The translations under genes and the position numbers were made by a program. A DNA stretch of 64,000 bases from Brachionus plicatilis (lineage: Eukaryota > Rotifera > Eurotatoria > Ploima > Brachionidae), in assembly GCA_010279815.1 (NCBI GenBank), contig QEOQ01000559.1, positions 313,597 through 377,596 of the forward strand. The letters run 5' to 3'. Below the pieces are notes generated by a model. The model saw only the letters and a program-made list of their open reading frames with translations, did not search any database and was not told the DNA's origin. Positions 36,801-47,688 of this stretch are shown here, one piece after another; position 1 is the first letter of the stretch; each line of letters starts with the position of its first letter.

Positions 36801-38170
36801 CGTAATGCAGTCAATTAATTAGTGTCAAAGTTAAAAAAATTTAGGTAATTTGTTTAAGATTAGTTTTAATTTAAAAAAAAATTGTTATTTTTTATGTTTA
36901 AGTGTCAATAAATTACAAATAGTGGATTTCTATTTAACATTGTGTTTATCAATTTTTATATGTATTTATAATTTTAATACTTGGGGAATTTTATTAAATA
37001 TTTGGGGAAAAAATTAAGAATTTAGTGTATTTTATTAAAAATTTGCTGTACTCGAACAAAATTTCTCTAAACTAAGAGTGAATTTATGAGTAAAGCATAA
37101 AAAACTAGTTGATGTGTTTTATAGTTAAATTCTTATTGATGAATAAAAAATTTTAAATGAATAAAACAAAAAAAAAGTACTTAAACTAAATGATTAAAAT
37201 AAAGTAAGAATATTACATTAGTATTTATTGTTCGATTTTTAATTGACAAATGGAACAATCATAAAAGACACCATTTTTGAGATCATTTATTTTTGAAAAT
37301 TTAAATTATGTTTTGTTATAACTTTTTTTTGAAATCTTTTAAGACTAATGAAAAATGAAAGTTTTAACATCTGTTAACAATACTTAAAAGTGATTTCAAA
37401 AATATAACATGGGATTTTTTTGACAGTCTGTTTATCATACTTCTTTTAATTAAAAAAAAAAAGATAATCCTAAATTAATCAATAATAAAATAATGATTTA
37501 ATGAGCTAAATTTTTCTATATTTATTACTTGTTTATTTAATTCTTGTTTAGGGTCTAATGTGACCAAGTGGATCGTGTAATATGTCAGTTTGATGACCGC
37601 AGATTTTTTTTTCGGGTCACATGAGTTTTGGTCACACATTATATGGCCAGAAATTTTTTTTTTAATATTTTTAGACTAGGGGAACAATTTTTAAATTAGG
37701 TGAACTAATATTTTATAAAACACGAGAACAAAAATTTTTCCAGTAATTATTTTTTAATTTCAAATAAAAAATAATTTTTAATCAATATTGCAAAACAGAG
37801 TGTTGACAGTTTTTTAAACTACAAATATTTTTTAAGGATCATCATATCACAAACCCTAAATCAAAATTTAAAAAAAACAAAGTTTTTCTACCATTAAAAT
37901 TGAATACATTTAAATCTAAATAAATTATTTAAAAGTTCAAAAATAATTTTCAGTATTTTTTTCAAATTTCTAAATAAAAATTAAACTCATTCTATTTCGA
38001 TAAAGAGGTTAATTTTAAAAATGAAAATGCTTGCAAATTTGGATCATACCAAAAAAAGAGTAAATTATACCACTGATTTAAAAAAACAACCACAAATTAA
38101 ATTTTCAATCACAAATTCAGTTCTTTTCCGCTAATCTAGTTATAATACCAATGATTTGATTGCTATAACC
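30851..38170. other. Gene desert, 7.3 kb
   Basis: Very AT-rich. No gene is supported on either strand. Slightly richer patches at 32505-32580, 34730-34900 and 36330-36410 look like old repeat debris. 35505-35620 is a degraded MITE copy similar to 23500-23640. 37552-37650 shows GGGTC...TGTGACCA pieces reminiscent of the Merlin-like ends. 37735-38050 resembles 15080-15240. Confidence 0.5.
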
Positions 38171-38172
<2 letters not shown>

Positions 38173-38203
<31 letters not shown>

Positions 38204-38204
38204 G
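38173..38204. repeat. (ATA)n microsatellite, LINE tail
   Basis: About ten ATA units directly beyond the 3' end of the minus-strand LINE fragment at 38226. It is flanked by TATAACC and GGTTATA, inverted copies of each other. CR1/L2-like elements typically end in such short tandem tails. Confidence 0.7.
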
Positions 38205-38225
38205 GTTATAGAATAAAGATGACAA

Positions 38226-38620
38226 TCAATCATCTTTAAACGGAGCACAAGGATTAGTTGCGCTATAGTAACCTGTAAAGTCTTTTCTTAACAAAAAATA
38301 ATTGTCTAGTTTACTCTTAAATCCGTTTAGAGTTGTGTGTTCCACCACCTCTCTTGGTAATTTGTTCCATTCATTTGTTACTCGGTTTGTAAAAAAGTTT
38401 AATCTCGCATTGCAATTTCTAACCAGTTGTTTCTCAAAACCAAAACCATCACTTCTTGTTTCATAATGTTCTGTCATTTTATCCAACGGATAATGCCACT
38501 CAACCTTGTCCAAGTTTTTAACAATTTTAAATTGTTCTATTAAATCACCCCTTAGCCTTCTTTCTGTAATGCTTCGCGTGAGTTTCTGATCCGTCACGGT
38601 TGAGTGGTTTTTGATCGATC
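38226..38620 (-). pseudogene. Non-LTR retrotransposon ORF2 3' end
   Basis: Minus strand codes for ERRLRGDLIEQFKIVKNL, then FFTNRVTNEWNKLPREVV, then FKSKLDNYF, the typical C-terminus of CR1/Jockey-like pol proteins, with a stop at 38226. The upstream part of the ORF is not contiguous; the nearest candidate is at 40273-40963. Confidence 0.85.
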
Positions 38621-38959
38621 TTCGATTATTGATTTGCTTGACTGATTTACGATCGAAAGAGGGGTCCCTATGGCACTTCTCAATGCCTTTTTTGTATACT
38701 TTTCAATATACGGAAAAACTAGACTATTCTGTGCTTGAGTTGGTCAGCTTATGACCAAGTCTTTCGCCTAGTCCCTAGGGCCTCAAAGAACGAAGCAATA
38801 GGATTTTTTAATGATAGGATACTTTTCAGTAACCTGATAGATGACTTTTCAATCACCTATAAAATTGAACTAAAAGATACTTTTCAATATCTTATTCCGG
38901 AAAGTAAATTAAGATATAATTTTCTTTCTAAGATTTTATTTAAGTTTTTTAGTTAGTTT

Positions 38960-40190
38960 ATTATTCAAAAATACAATTAATATATATATGTTATCGTAAA
39001 AATGTAAAACACGGAAATCTATAGAATTACGTTCTTATACGTAAATTTGTAAAAAATGAATAAAAAAAAGAAATCTCAAAATTTACTGATATTTTATTTT
39101 TTCTCGTAATTTACTGGAAATGTTTTAGTAATTTACGAGAATAACTTTAAAGCTTAAGTAAATTTGTAAAGTAAAGTAAAATAAAATAAAATTTAAAAAA
39201 AATAAAGTTTTTATTTATTTTTGCATGCCGTATTTGAGCCATGACAACGGGAATTGCAAAGTAAATTTGATTTTCGACATGAGCATCATTATTTCCATTA
39301 TTATTTCGTAATGATTAAATTCCCTTTAATTAGTTAGATCAAAGTCTTTAAGTAAACAAAAAAATATTTAGGTGACCATTACCAAAATTAGGTGGACAAT
39401 AAAAATATAAAGTGAACATATAAGTAAAATTCGTGACTAAGTAAAAATTAAACTAGTGAGTACGGGACCTGTGCGTTTTTGGCCCTCTTCACTTATTATA
39501 AAGTCACTTAGCTTATTAAAAATTCTATAAGCTTCGGTTTTGTGAAGTTCAGTACAAAAGAACAGAACAAAGTGTAAAAAAATTTAATAACTTTTTTTCT
39601 AAAAGTTTAAAATTAATTCTGTGAATGCAGAATGGTGCAAAATTCAAAGTTGCATCAACTGTTAAAGTCTGCTAATGATGTGCAAAATCTCTGCAAAATG
39701 CACCACGCTTGATTATATTGAACTTTAATTTCTGCTGAACTCTGCAAATTCAGCAGACCTTGATATGTAATGCAACTTTGAATGTTGCACTATGTTGCAA
39801 GTTTGAAACCTTTAAAAAAAATTTCATTCAATTTTTTTACATAATTTTCGACGTTGGTCACCATTGAAAATAAAATAATGACCAAAATGGTTTTTAGTTT
39901 TTTTAAATTAATTATCATTTTATGCTTTTTAGATTTTTTGATTTATTATAATTTTTAAAATTGTTCTCAAAATGTACGCATAAATTATCTAGTAATTTAC
40001 GAGAAGAAATTAAAAATTCTATAGAATTCCGTTAGCACAAGTAAATTTACAAATTTACTTAGTAAATTTTGAGAATCCAATATTTTTATATTTTTTTACA
40101 ATTTTACGCATTGACACGTAATTCTATAAATTTACTTAATCTCAAAATTTACTATTACATATACGAAAATTACAAAGTTATAAGAGTTTT
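38960..40190. repeat. Inverted-repeat region of ACGTAAATTT-type motifs with an inner foldback
   Basis: Outer blocks at 38990-39180 and 39985-40170 share TCTATAGAATT(A/C)CGTT and GTAATTTACGAGAA motifs in a mixture of orientations. An inner pair, GTGCAAAATTCAAAGTTGCA (from about 39632) and its near complement ending at about 39800, forms arms of about 38 bases around a 70-base loop. The region separates two LINE fragments. No coding sequence. Confidence 0.5.
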
Positions 40191-40272
40191 TCTCATTAAC
40201 TTTTCTAAAAATAACTTCAAGGTAAAATTTATTAAAATTTTTTTTTCCTTTTTTAATCTTGAAATTACATCT

Positions 40273-40963
40273 TTACATTTCTTCAAGCGTGGTAAGTTTT
40301 AAATTGCCGAAACGCTCTTCATAGTCTAAGCTCCTAAACTCTCCAATTAATTTAGTTGCCCTTCTTTGTACACCTTCTATACTCGCTATGTCTTTTTTTA
40401 ACCTTGGATTCCAAACTTGAACAGCATACTCTAAATGAGGTCTCACTAGTGAGGTATACAATTTTTTAATTGCTTGTGTGTCACGGTGTTTAAATGTACG
40501 CTTAATCAAACCTAATGTTTGATTAGCTTTCTTAATGACTGCTGCAATGTGTGCTGAGCTTTTTAAGTCATTACTAAAAATTACTCCTAAGTCTTTTTCC
40601 TGAGTTGACTCAGATAATTTGTGACCTTTTTGCGGTTCACCCAATTTATACTCGTACTTTTGATTGTTTTGTCCATAGTGAATAACAACACATTTCTCTT
40701 CATTGAATTCCATAAGCCACTTTTTTTTACCAATCATAAAATGTATCAATATCATTTTGTAAAAATATTGTATCTTTAGAATCCTCAACAATACTTAAAA
40801 TTTTTGTATCATCAGCAAACAATTTGCACACATTCTTAACTCCGTCAGGTAAATCATTTATGAAGATAATAAATAAAAGTGGGCCAAGTACAGAACCTTG
40901 TCGAACACCACTATAAACTTGCCTCCAAGATGAGCACACCTTACACAGTCTTCCATTTGTCAA
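40273..40963 (-). pseudogene. Non-LTR retrotransposon reverse transcriptase (palm to thumb), frameshifted
   Basis: First piece, 40963-40727: SGVRQGSVLGPLLFIIFINDLP and KLFADDTKI with the catalytic FADD box. Second piece from about 40791 to 40273 in another frame: EFNEEKCVVIHYG, EKDLGVIFSNDLK, ANQTLGLIKRTF, LVRPHLEYAVQVWNP and GVQRRATKLI. The frame changes between about 40740 and 40790. It ends at LTTLEE, just where the 38226-38620 fragment would continue. Confidence 0.85.
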
Positions 40964-42826
40964 AAAGCCTTCAATTTATTTGATTAAAGGCTCATTTAAT
41001 CAATTTAATATATTTAATAAAATAATATCAAAAGAAGTATAAAAAAAAACATTATAAAAATACTGTTGCTTAAATTTATTCAAACCAGAGTTGTTTTAAA
41101 GTCACAAAGTCAAAGTCAAATAAAGTCATCAGATTTGACATGAAATTTTTTTTTATTAAGTTCTAAAATTCATGTGGCCGCCTGAATAACTACATGCAAC
41201 GGCTAGGGTTTAAAAATTCAAATATTAATTTTGAATTAAAACTGGCTTGAAACTGACTCATTTTTGAAAGATAATAAAATAAATAATTTATTATTTTAGA
41301 GGATTAAAATTGATTATAATGATATTTATTATTATAATTATTATTTAAATTGCTATTCTGTTATTTCTTATACTTATTTTGATAATTTTATATTAAATTT
41401 TTGGTTATTGAAACCAAAATATTGTTTTAAATAAAAATTATTGGTAATATAACAAGATTAGTAGAAAAATACTTAATGTTTAATTGAAAATTTAATTTGT
41501 GGTTGTGTTATTAAATTAGTGGTATAATTTACTATTTTTATGGTATTTCTTACTATTTTTGTGGTTTGATAGTATTAAAGCTCTGCAATATTAACTTAAA
41601 ATTATTTTATTATTTGAAACTGAAAAAAATATATGAAACATCGCACTTTTTCAATGTTATTTCAACATTGGATACATTCTGTAATTCATCACAAAAAATT
41701 AAACCACATTAACTTCCATCTTTTCATTAGTTTCCATCTCACTAATATTTTCTGGCAAAATACGCCAAGGTTATTACTGCCAGAACGGATAAATTTAGAC
41801 TTTGATGGCAAGAAATAATTTTTAACGAGATTGAGTTTAAAATTTAGTTAAAATATACAAAAAATTATCAAAATAATTATTATATACAAAATTTAAATGA
41901 AATTGTATACTTCTGAGACTCTTTTAGTAATTTTATCATTGAATAACTGGGTCTAAAAGAACTACAACTTTTCAAAGGGTTAGTTATTTTTAGACTCCTG
42001 GGAACAAAATTTTTTTGTCATTTATTTTTTAAAGTTTGAATACCAAAACGGTGAAAGTTTTGACTGTGATCAGAACTAGATCACAAAATATTTGATCATA
42101 AACCAGAATAAGCTACAGTAAGCAGGCTTGCGGAGAGGACTGCCTAAGAAAGCCGTCTATGGTAGCTACGTTTCAATGGCGATTGGAAAAAGAGAATGTA
42201 GGCATGAAGTAATGATTATACAAAAATTTGGCAAATAAGAAAATTAATTAATGGATACTAGAAAAGAATAAATTAGATATAAAAATACAAAATAATGTTT
42301 AAGTAATACAAGTAAAATACATGAGAATAGCGTGAAGAATGATCAAGTTAAACCGGTAAATTGAAGTTTCAGATAAAATTTTAAAATCAAAATGATCATT
42401 TAAAATTCTGAAACTTAATTAATATAATGATTTCGATAATTTAAAAAAAAAATAAATACTAGCATTACTATGTCTGGACTCTGTGACTTGCGGGACTCTG
42501 TGATCCCCAGGTCCACGGACCGGAGTACTTTCGAAATAGTAGTATTTTTATTAAAATTAGCGTTAAGGAAATTAATGGGTCGAATTTAAATAGCTGACAA
42601 TTAAATCAATTATTAGTTAATAGTTTTAAGTTTTTATTTGAGTAATTAAATCAATTATTAATTTTTATTGAATTAAAAAATTATCAGAATTTTTTTCCCA
42701 AATATATTTATCACAAAAAACCGATCTAGTTTAGATATTTAAAAAAAATATTTTTATTAATTTTTTTGATTTTATTCAGAACAAAAAATCCAATTATGAA
42801 AGAATTTTTTTTTAGATAAAAACAAA
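40964..42826. other. Intergenic with repeat pieces
   Basis: 41587-41715 is a copy of the terminal block of the 50985-52003 element. 42105-42190 and 42470-42530 are richer patches that look like SINE scraps. 42350-42480 is a partial MITE copy (GGTAAATTGAAGTTTCAGAT). No gene. Confidence 0.5.
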
Positions 42827-44332
42827 ATGATGTTGTCTATTTTTGTGTTTTGGACCTTGGTCGAAATTTGCTATTGTTCGCCAGATTTAGCCGAATTCGA
42901 GTGTTTAGAGTCCAAGTGTTGGTGCGAAACAATGGGACCACTAATTGTAAATATCGAATGCTCAAGCGATCTAGAGTTTTCCGTTCCATTGCACAATCTA
43001 ATCATCAACCAAACAATAAATTATTTTTTAATAAAAAATGTCATTTTTGCTGAGCACCAAAATTTTTTTTCCAATCTCGAAATATCAGAGCTTGCTTTCG
43101 ACAATGTCCAATTGAGCTCAATGGGCAATTTAACTTTTAAGGGCATTAGAAATCTAAAAAAAATAATGTTCAAAAATAGCATTTTGACAGGTATCCAAAA
43201 TGGCACATTTAGTCACCTAGACTTGGTCGACATTGACTTCAAAAATTGCAGCATAGACGACAAATTCATGAACGAAATCCATGCATCTCTAAATGAGCTG
43301 TCTCACATCGCACACTTTACCATGTCCCAGAACAAGTTGAGCCATCTAAATAAAAATTGGTTCAAAAATTTGAAAATTTATTTTTTACTAAATCTAAGCT
43401 TTAACATGATCACAAAAATCGACTCGAATTTTTTTAGATCAATGACAGCACTGGAACGGCTAAATCTAAAATCCAACCACTTGAGCGGGTGTTTGGACCA
43501 AATTGCTCTGTTGCCATTGAGAGCTAGCTTGGTGCGACTGATCCTGTCCAGCAATCAGTTGAGCTGTGTGCCTGTTTTCGACCGCTATCCCAATCTCAGA
43601 ATTCTGGACCTGTCCAACAACTCCATTGAAACACTGGACAACTATGTTTTCCGGAATCTAATCAGCCTTAATATTCTCAATCTAAATCACAACAAAATAA
43701 AGTACATATGCTCGGATTGTTTTACCAAAAGCCTGTTGTACTTGAGACTGGAAGATAATTATTTAAAAAGGATACCATCAATAGAGACAGTGAGCTCACT
43801 GATTTTGCTCGATTTGAGAAATCAAAATGGTCACTTGGAAAAATTGAGCAATTTTCAATTTGATCGAAGGGATTCTTTGTTACATTTAAAAATTCACTTG
43901 GAACAAAACGATCTGAGCGAGTTTGCGCCAAGGTCTTTTTGTTCAAGGTTTGGATCCTATTTGGACAATTTTACTCTGTCACATCGAACATTTGTGAACA
44001 TGTTCAAAGTGAACAGGTGTTTGTTTGGGCAGTTGAACTACAAGTCAAGCTACACAGTTCGATTGTTTGTCGACAATGGACATTTAATTGAATCCAAGCA
44101 TTTAGATGGCATTTGCACATGTGATTTTGTTAATTTTATTAAGTTGAGCAATGTTTTAATAAGTGGTATCAAGTGTGGTGAGTTTGAGTGCCAGAGTAAT
44201 GGAAGTTCTTATTTTGACCAGTGTGTTAAAGAAAAAATTTATAGCTGTAGAAATAAAGGGTTGACATTTTCGAGCATTTTTTTTACATTATTTTTTACTA
44301 AATTTTATTTTTTCATCTTTATTTTTGAATAA
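42827..44332 (+). CDS. Secreted or GPI-anchored leucine-rich-repeat protein, intronless
   Basis: 501 residues, ATG ATG at 42827. A hydrophobic signal peptide covers about residues 1-18, followed by a Cys-rich cap (CLESKCWCET...C). Leucine-rich repeats run through about residues 85-345, clearest in LNLSFNMITKI, LERLNLKSNHLSG, LRILDLSNNSIETL and LNILNLNHNKIKYI. A C-terminal region of about 130 residues has spaced cysteines (CSRF, CLFG, CTCDF, CGEFEC, CVKE, CRNKG), probably a capping domain. The last 22 residues are strongly hydrophobic after a small-residue site, fitting a GPI signal or a membrane anchor. The likely role is extracellular recognition or adhesion; the partner is unknown. An AG acceptor (TTTTTAG, ending 42815) sits 11 bases before the ATG, suggesting a 5' leader exon or trans-splicing. 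Confidence 0.85.
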   Translation: MMLSIFVFWTLVEICYCSPDLAEFECLESKCWCETMGPLIVNIECSSDLEFSVPLHNLIINQTINYFLIKNVIFAEHQNFFSNLEISELAFDNVQLSSMGNLTFKGIRNLKKIMFKNSILTGIQNGTFSHLDLVDIDFKNCSIDDKFMNEIHASLNELSHIAHFTMSQNKLSHLNKNWFKNLKIYFLLNLSFNMITKIDSNFFRSMTALERLNLKSNHLSGCLDQIALLPLRASLVRLILSSNQLSCVPVFDRYPNLRILDLSNNSIETLDNYVFRNLISLNILNLNHNKIKYICSDCFTKSLLYLRLEDNYLKRIPSIETVSSLILLDLRNQNGHLEKLSNFQFDRRDSLLHLKIHLEQNDLSEFAPRSFCSRFGSYLDNFTLSHRTFVNMFKVNRCLFGQLNYKSSYTVRLFVDNGHLIESKHLDGICTCDFVNFIKLSNVLISGIKCGEFECQSNGSSYFDQCVKEKIYSCRNKGLTFSSIFFTLFFTKFYFFIFIFE

Positions 44333-44333
44333 A
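44328..44333 (+). terminator. Poly(A) signal AATAAA overlapping the LRR stop codon
   Basis: The stop TAA (44330-44332) lies inside AATAAA, leaving a 3' UTR that could be only 15-30 bases. Confidence 0.5.
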
Positions 44334-44536
44334 TGTTCAAATTTTTTATTGTGAAAATTTTTTATTTTTCCCACGGGTGCCCAATCACCTGATCTAATCT
44401 TCATTTAAAATAACAGGTGAGTCAGAATTTATGCCATAGCATTTATTGCAAAGCAGAATGCGTATGCTGCTACGATTACTGTATTTTACGTAAATTTACG
44501 ACAATTTTATAATTTAAAAATTTTTGTGAAAATTTT

Positions 44537-45096
44537 GGCAAATTGAAGTTTCAGATCAAATTTTAAGATCAAAAGGGTCATTTAAAATTTTAAAGCTTAA
44601 TTAATCTAATGATTTTAATAATTTTTAAGAAATAAATACTAAACATTACTAGACATGTTATGTCTAATAATGGTTCAATACCAAATTAACATAAAAATGA
44701 TTGATCTCTAATTTATTTAACAAAAACAATCAATAATTTAAATAATTCAGGCTTACACAAATTCACAAATTCACAAATTCAAATTTATAACTTTTATATC
44801 CATTCATTCAAACTGAAATAATTTTATTTTTCTACTTCAATAAATTTTAAATTTGAAAATAGTTAATTTTTTTGTCTTTAAAAGTAAGTTTACATTCAAA
44901 TCAATTAAAATATTTAAACCTTTTAAAGTTCAATAAAAAGGGACATATTAAAATTTTAAATATGAAAATAAACTTGACATGACTTGTCAAGTAATTGCTT
45001 ATGAAAAAATTTATTTTTTCTCTATTATTAAATAGAGAAAAAATAATACAATTTATATTTTGATCTTTTGATCTTGATCTCAAACTTCAATTTGAC
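44537..45096. mobile_element. MITE, about 560 bases, best copy of its family
   Basis: Starts GGCAAATTGAAGTTTCAGATC and ends with the complement GATCTCAAACTTCAATTTGAC. Internal landmarks are ACATTACTAGACATG, an AAATTCACAAATTCAC mini-repeat at 44757-44780, ACTTGACATGACTTGTCAAG, and TTTTCTCTATTATTA. Other copies: 1240-1762 (inverted) and partial ones at 23890-24085 and 42350-42480. Non-coding. Confidence 0.7.
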
Positions 45097-45889
45097 AAAA
45101 TTTTTGGGATTTCTGATAATTTGACAATAAAAAAATATATAAAAGCGCCCAGATTGGCCAATGTCTCAATAACTTAGTGACTTTCTCTGACGTTTAATTT
45201 TATGTAATAGTTTATATTTTTTTGTGACATTAGATATTTTATGTGATAAGTAATAATTGAATGTGACGTAAAGCAAGATAAAATCCAAACCGACAATAGT
45301 CAACAAAAACCAACTTCTAGCAGGACAAAAAAGAGAAGGCAATGTGAAATTTTAGTACAAAAATTACAGTACAAAAAGTAAAAACGCTATAATTTATTTT
45401 CTAATTGTGCAAAAATGACTCTATAAAAAGTACAATATTGTACAAATTTTGTGCAACCGAATTCCAGGCTCTGCAAAAACTCTGCAATTTTCTGTAAAAT
45501 TCACACCATTAAAAAATATACAGGACTTGGTCAAAAAAAAAAAAAAAAATTTCAATTAACCAATTATTGATTTTCCAAAAAAACTGAATGAATGTTAAGT
45601 TGGTTTTGAAATAAAAATTTCGAAATTAAAATTTAAACACTTACAAAAATTTTAAAATATTGCAAATAAAACTTCTTTTTTTTACAAAGACAAATAAATT
45701 GTCTTAAATTCGATTGATTTTAAAAGTCGATGATTAATTAAAAGAAAACTTTCAGAATTTATTTTCAAGGCTACTTGGTGTAACAACTTTTGTTACACAT
45801 TGTAAGATATTTTACAGGAGCAAATTTTTTTCATTCATCGAAAAATTCCAATTAAGAACTTTTTTCTTGAACTTTTTGAACAAAACTTC

Positions 45890-46427
45890 ACAATGCTAAC
45901 AATTACATTAAAAGAGAGTGATTTTTTGGCAAATGGAACCGATTCAGATCATAAAGAAAATTTTGAATCAGATTTTGAAGAGGTTGGTGTGGCCATTTGC
46001 AAGCTTAGTTTAAATCCAACAAAAAAAAATTTTCTGATGCAATTTACCTTGCTGTAAAAAAAGTTCTTAGCAAACATAAAAACCCAATTGCTTGCCTGGA
46101 GTGCGGGAAATTAATGAAAAAATGAGCGTGGTGTAAAGCAACTTATCGCAAAAATGCATAAATAATTTTTTTTATTTTTTTAATTTTAAAATAATATATA
46201 AATTAGTCACGTAAATAAAAAAATGTCATATAAATTTAATAACTGGTCACTTATTTAATAAAATTTTTTAAAAAAAAATTCTTTATTTTAATAATAATAT
46301 TGCCTGGTAACATATTAAGTGAACAGTGAATATGTGACCAGTCAGAAAAAATGCCTGGTCACCAAATCGACATAAAGTAACTGGTCAAATAATATGTGAC
46401 CAACTGATCACATAACAGGCAAGACCC
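45890..46427 (+). mobile_element. Merlin-like element, second copy, 5'-truncated
   Basis: Plus-strand remains of the same acidic-tail/zinc-finger coding region as 15546-16126 (ESDFLANGTDSDH, then HKNPIACLECGKLMKK, then a stop before the two His). It is followed by TGTGACC-rich subterminal repeats and a terminal repeat ending CATAACAGGCAAGACCCC. The transposase part is absent. Confidence 0.7.
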
Positions 46428-46599
46428 CAATTTTTATCAAATATGATATTCACTGTGTCAATAAAATTGGAATATTGACACATACTGTGTCAATAGTCAC
46501 TTTGTTTAAATAAATGAAGTGTTAATAAGTCTCTTGGGACCTGTTGATTTACCTTGAAATTGAAAAAAAATTGAAAAAACAAAAAAAAAAGGCATAGTT

Positions 46600-47520
46600 T
46601 TTCATTAGTAGATAAATGTTTTTTTTAGTAGATAATTTTATTTAAATAAGTAGATAAAATAAATAGTAGATAAATAATTTCTGTAATAAGATATAAATAG
46701 TATTCAAAAGATATTTTTATTTAAATGTAGATAATTGTTTTCTGAAGTAGATATTTATCATAAAAGTGCTAATTATTTGTTTTTTGACACAAGGCACAGT
46801 GCAAAGAGTTTTGGATATAAGAAGATGGTTGGCATGATCTTGATGAGTTGTTGGAATAAAGTATGAAATTTATTGCTGTTAAAATCGATTCGGAAAATTG
46901 GGAATCGAGTACTTGTTCATGCCATTATTGGCAAAAAAACTTCAAATGCAAGCACACAATCGGAACTTCGCACTTTTTGAATTTAAACAAATTCCCTGGT
47001 TTGGACTTAGCGATCGAAGGCAATACAAAACGAGGTCGAAATAAAAAAACGAGATCAGCTTTAGAAAGAAATTCGATTGCTCCGATTAACAGGCAGTTAG
47101 GCAATCTAAATCAACACGAAGTTCAACAACAGGTTTCAAGTACGGTTCTTAGTGTAAACTATTCAATCGTTAATGTCTCTCATCAAAATCAACTTGTTTC
47201 AAATTCAGCAGTCCAAGATCTAGTCGAAAACAATATTCAAATTTCTGAGAAACGTAAACGTGGAAGACAAAAAAAATCTAATAATTAAAGTGAGCAGCCG
47301 TAAAAAAAGGTTAAGAAATTAAGTGTCAATTACAATTTTTTACCTTTAATTCTAAAGGTAATTTTTTTTACTGTTTTTCTTATGTTTTTTTTTAATTATC
47401 TATGTTTGAAAAAATAAACATCTTCTATTAAAAAATATTATCTACTTCTTATTGATTTTATCTAATTTTTATTAAAAAAAAATATCTACTAAAAAAAATA
47501 ATTATCTCCTGACAAAAAAT
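46600..47520. mobile_element. MULE-like element with iterated GTAGATAA ends
   Basis: The left side (46605-46765) holds at least six GTAGATAA/GTAGATATT units, and the right side (47390-47510) holds the complements (TTATCTAC, TTATCTAA, ATATCTACT, TTATCTCC). Between them is a fragment of a SWIM-finger protein, the typical C-terminus of MULE transposases. Subterminal arrays of short repeats are common in MULEs. No target duplication was determined. Confidence 0.55.
46863..47288 (+). pseudogene. SWIM zinc-finger C-terminal fragment of a MULE-type transposase
   Basis: 141-residue open frame. WESSTCSCHYWQKNFKCKH is a SWIM motif (Cys-x-Cys-xn-Cys-x-His). Basic RGRNKKTRSALERN and a final KRKRGRQKK, AT-hook-like, follow. 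The DDE transposase core is missing and the frame upstream of the ATG is broken, so this is a deleted copy rather than an intact gene, although the open frame leaves exaptation possible. Confidence 0.65.
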
Positions 47521-47688
47521 ATACCCAAAAAAAAACCCTAAAAAATAAAACTCAAAAAAAAAAATTTTCAATACAAAAATTTTATTATAAAAAAAAAAGA
47601 CATGTCTAGTATAAAAATCAACATTTACAACATTCAATAATAATTGATACAAAAAATTATTTTCCTAAAAAAGGAGACAAGAAAAAAT

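Noticed and set aside
37552..37650. Third Merlin-like copy
   Set aside because: Only scattered GGGTC and TGTGACCA matches without a full terminal repeat or coding remains.
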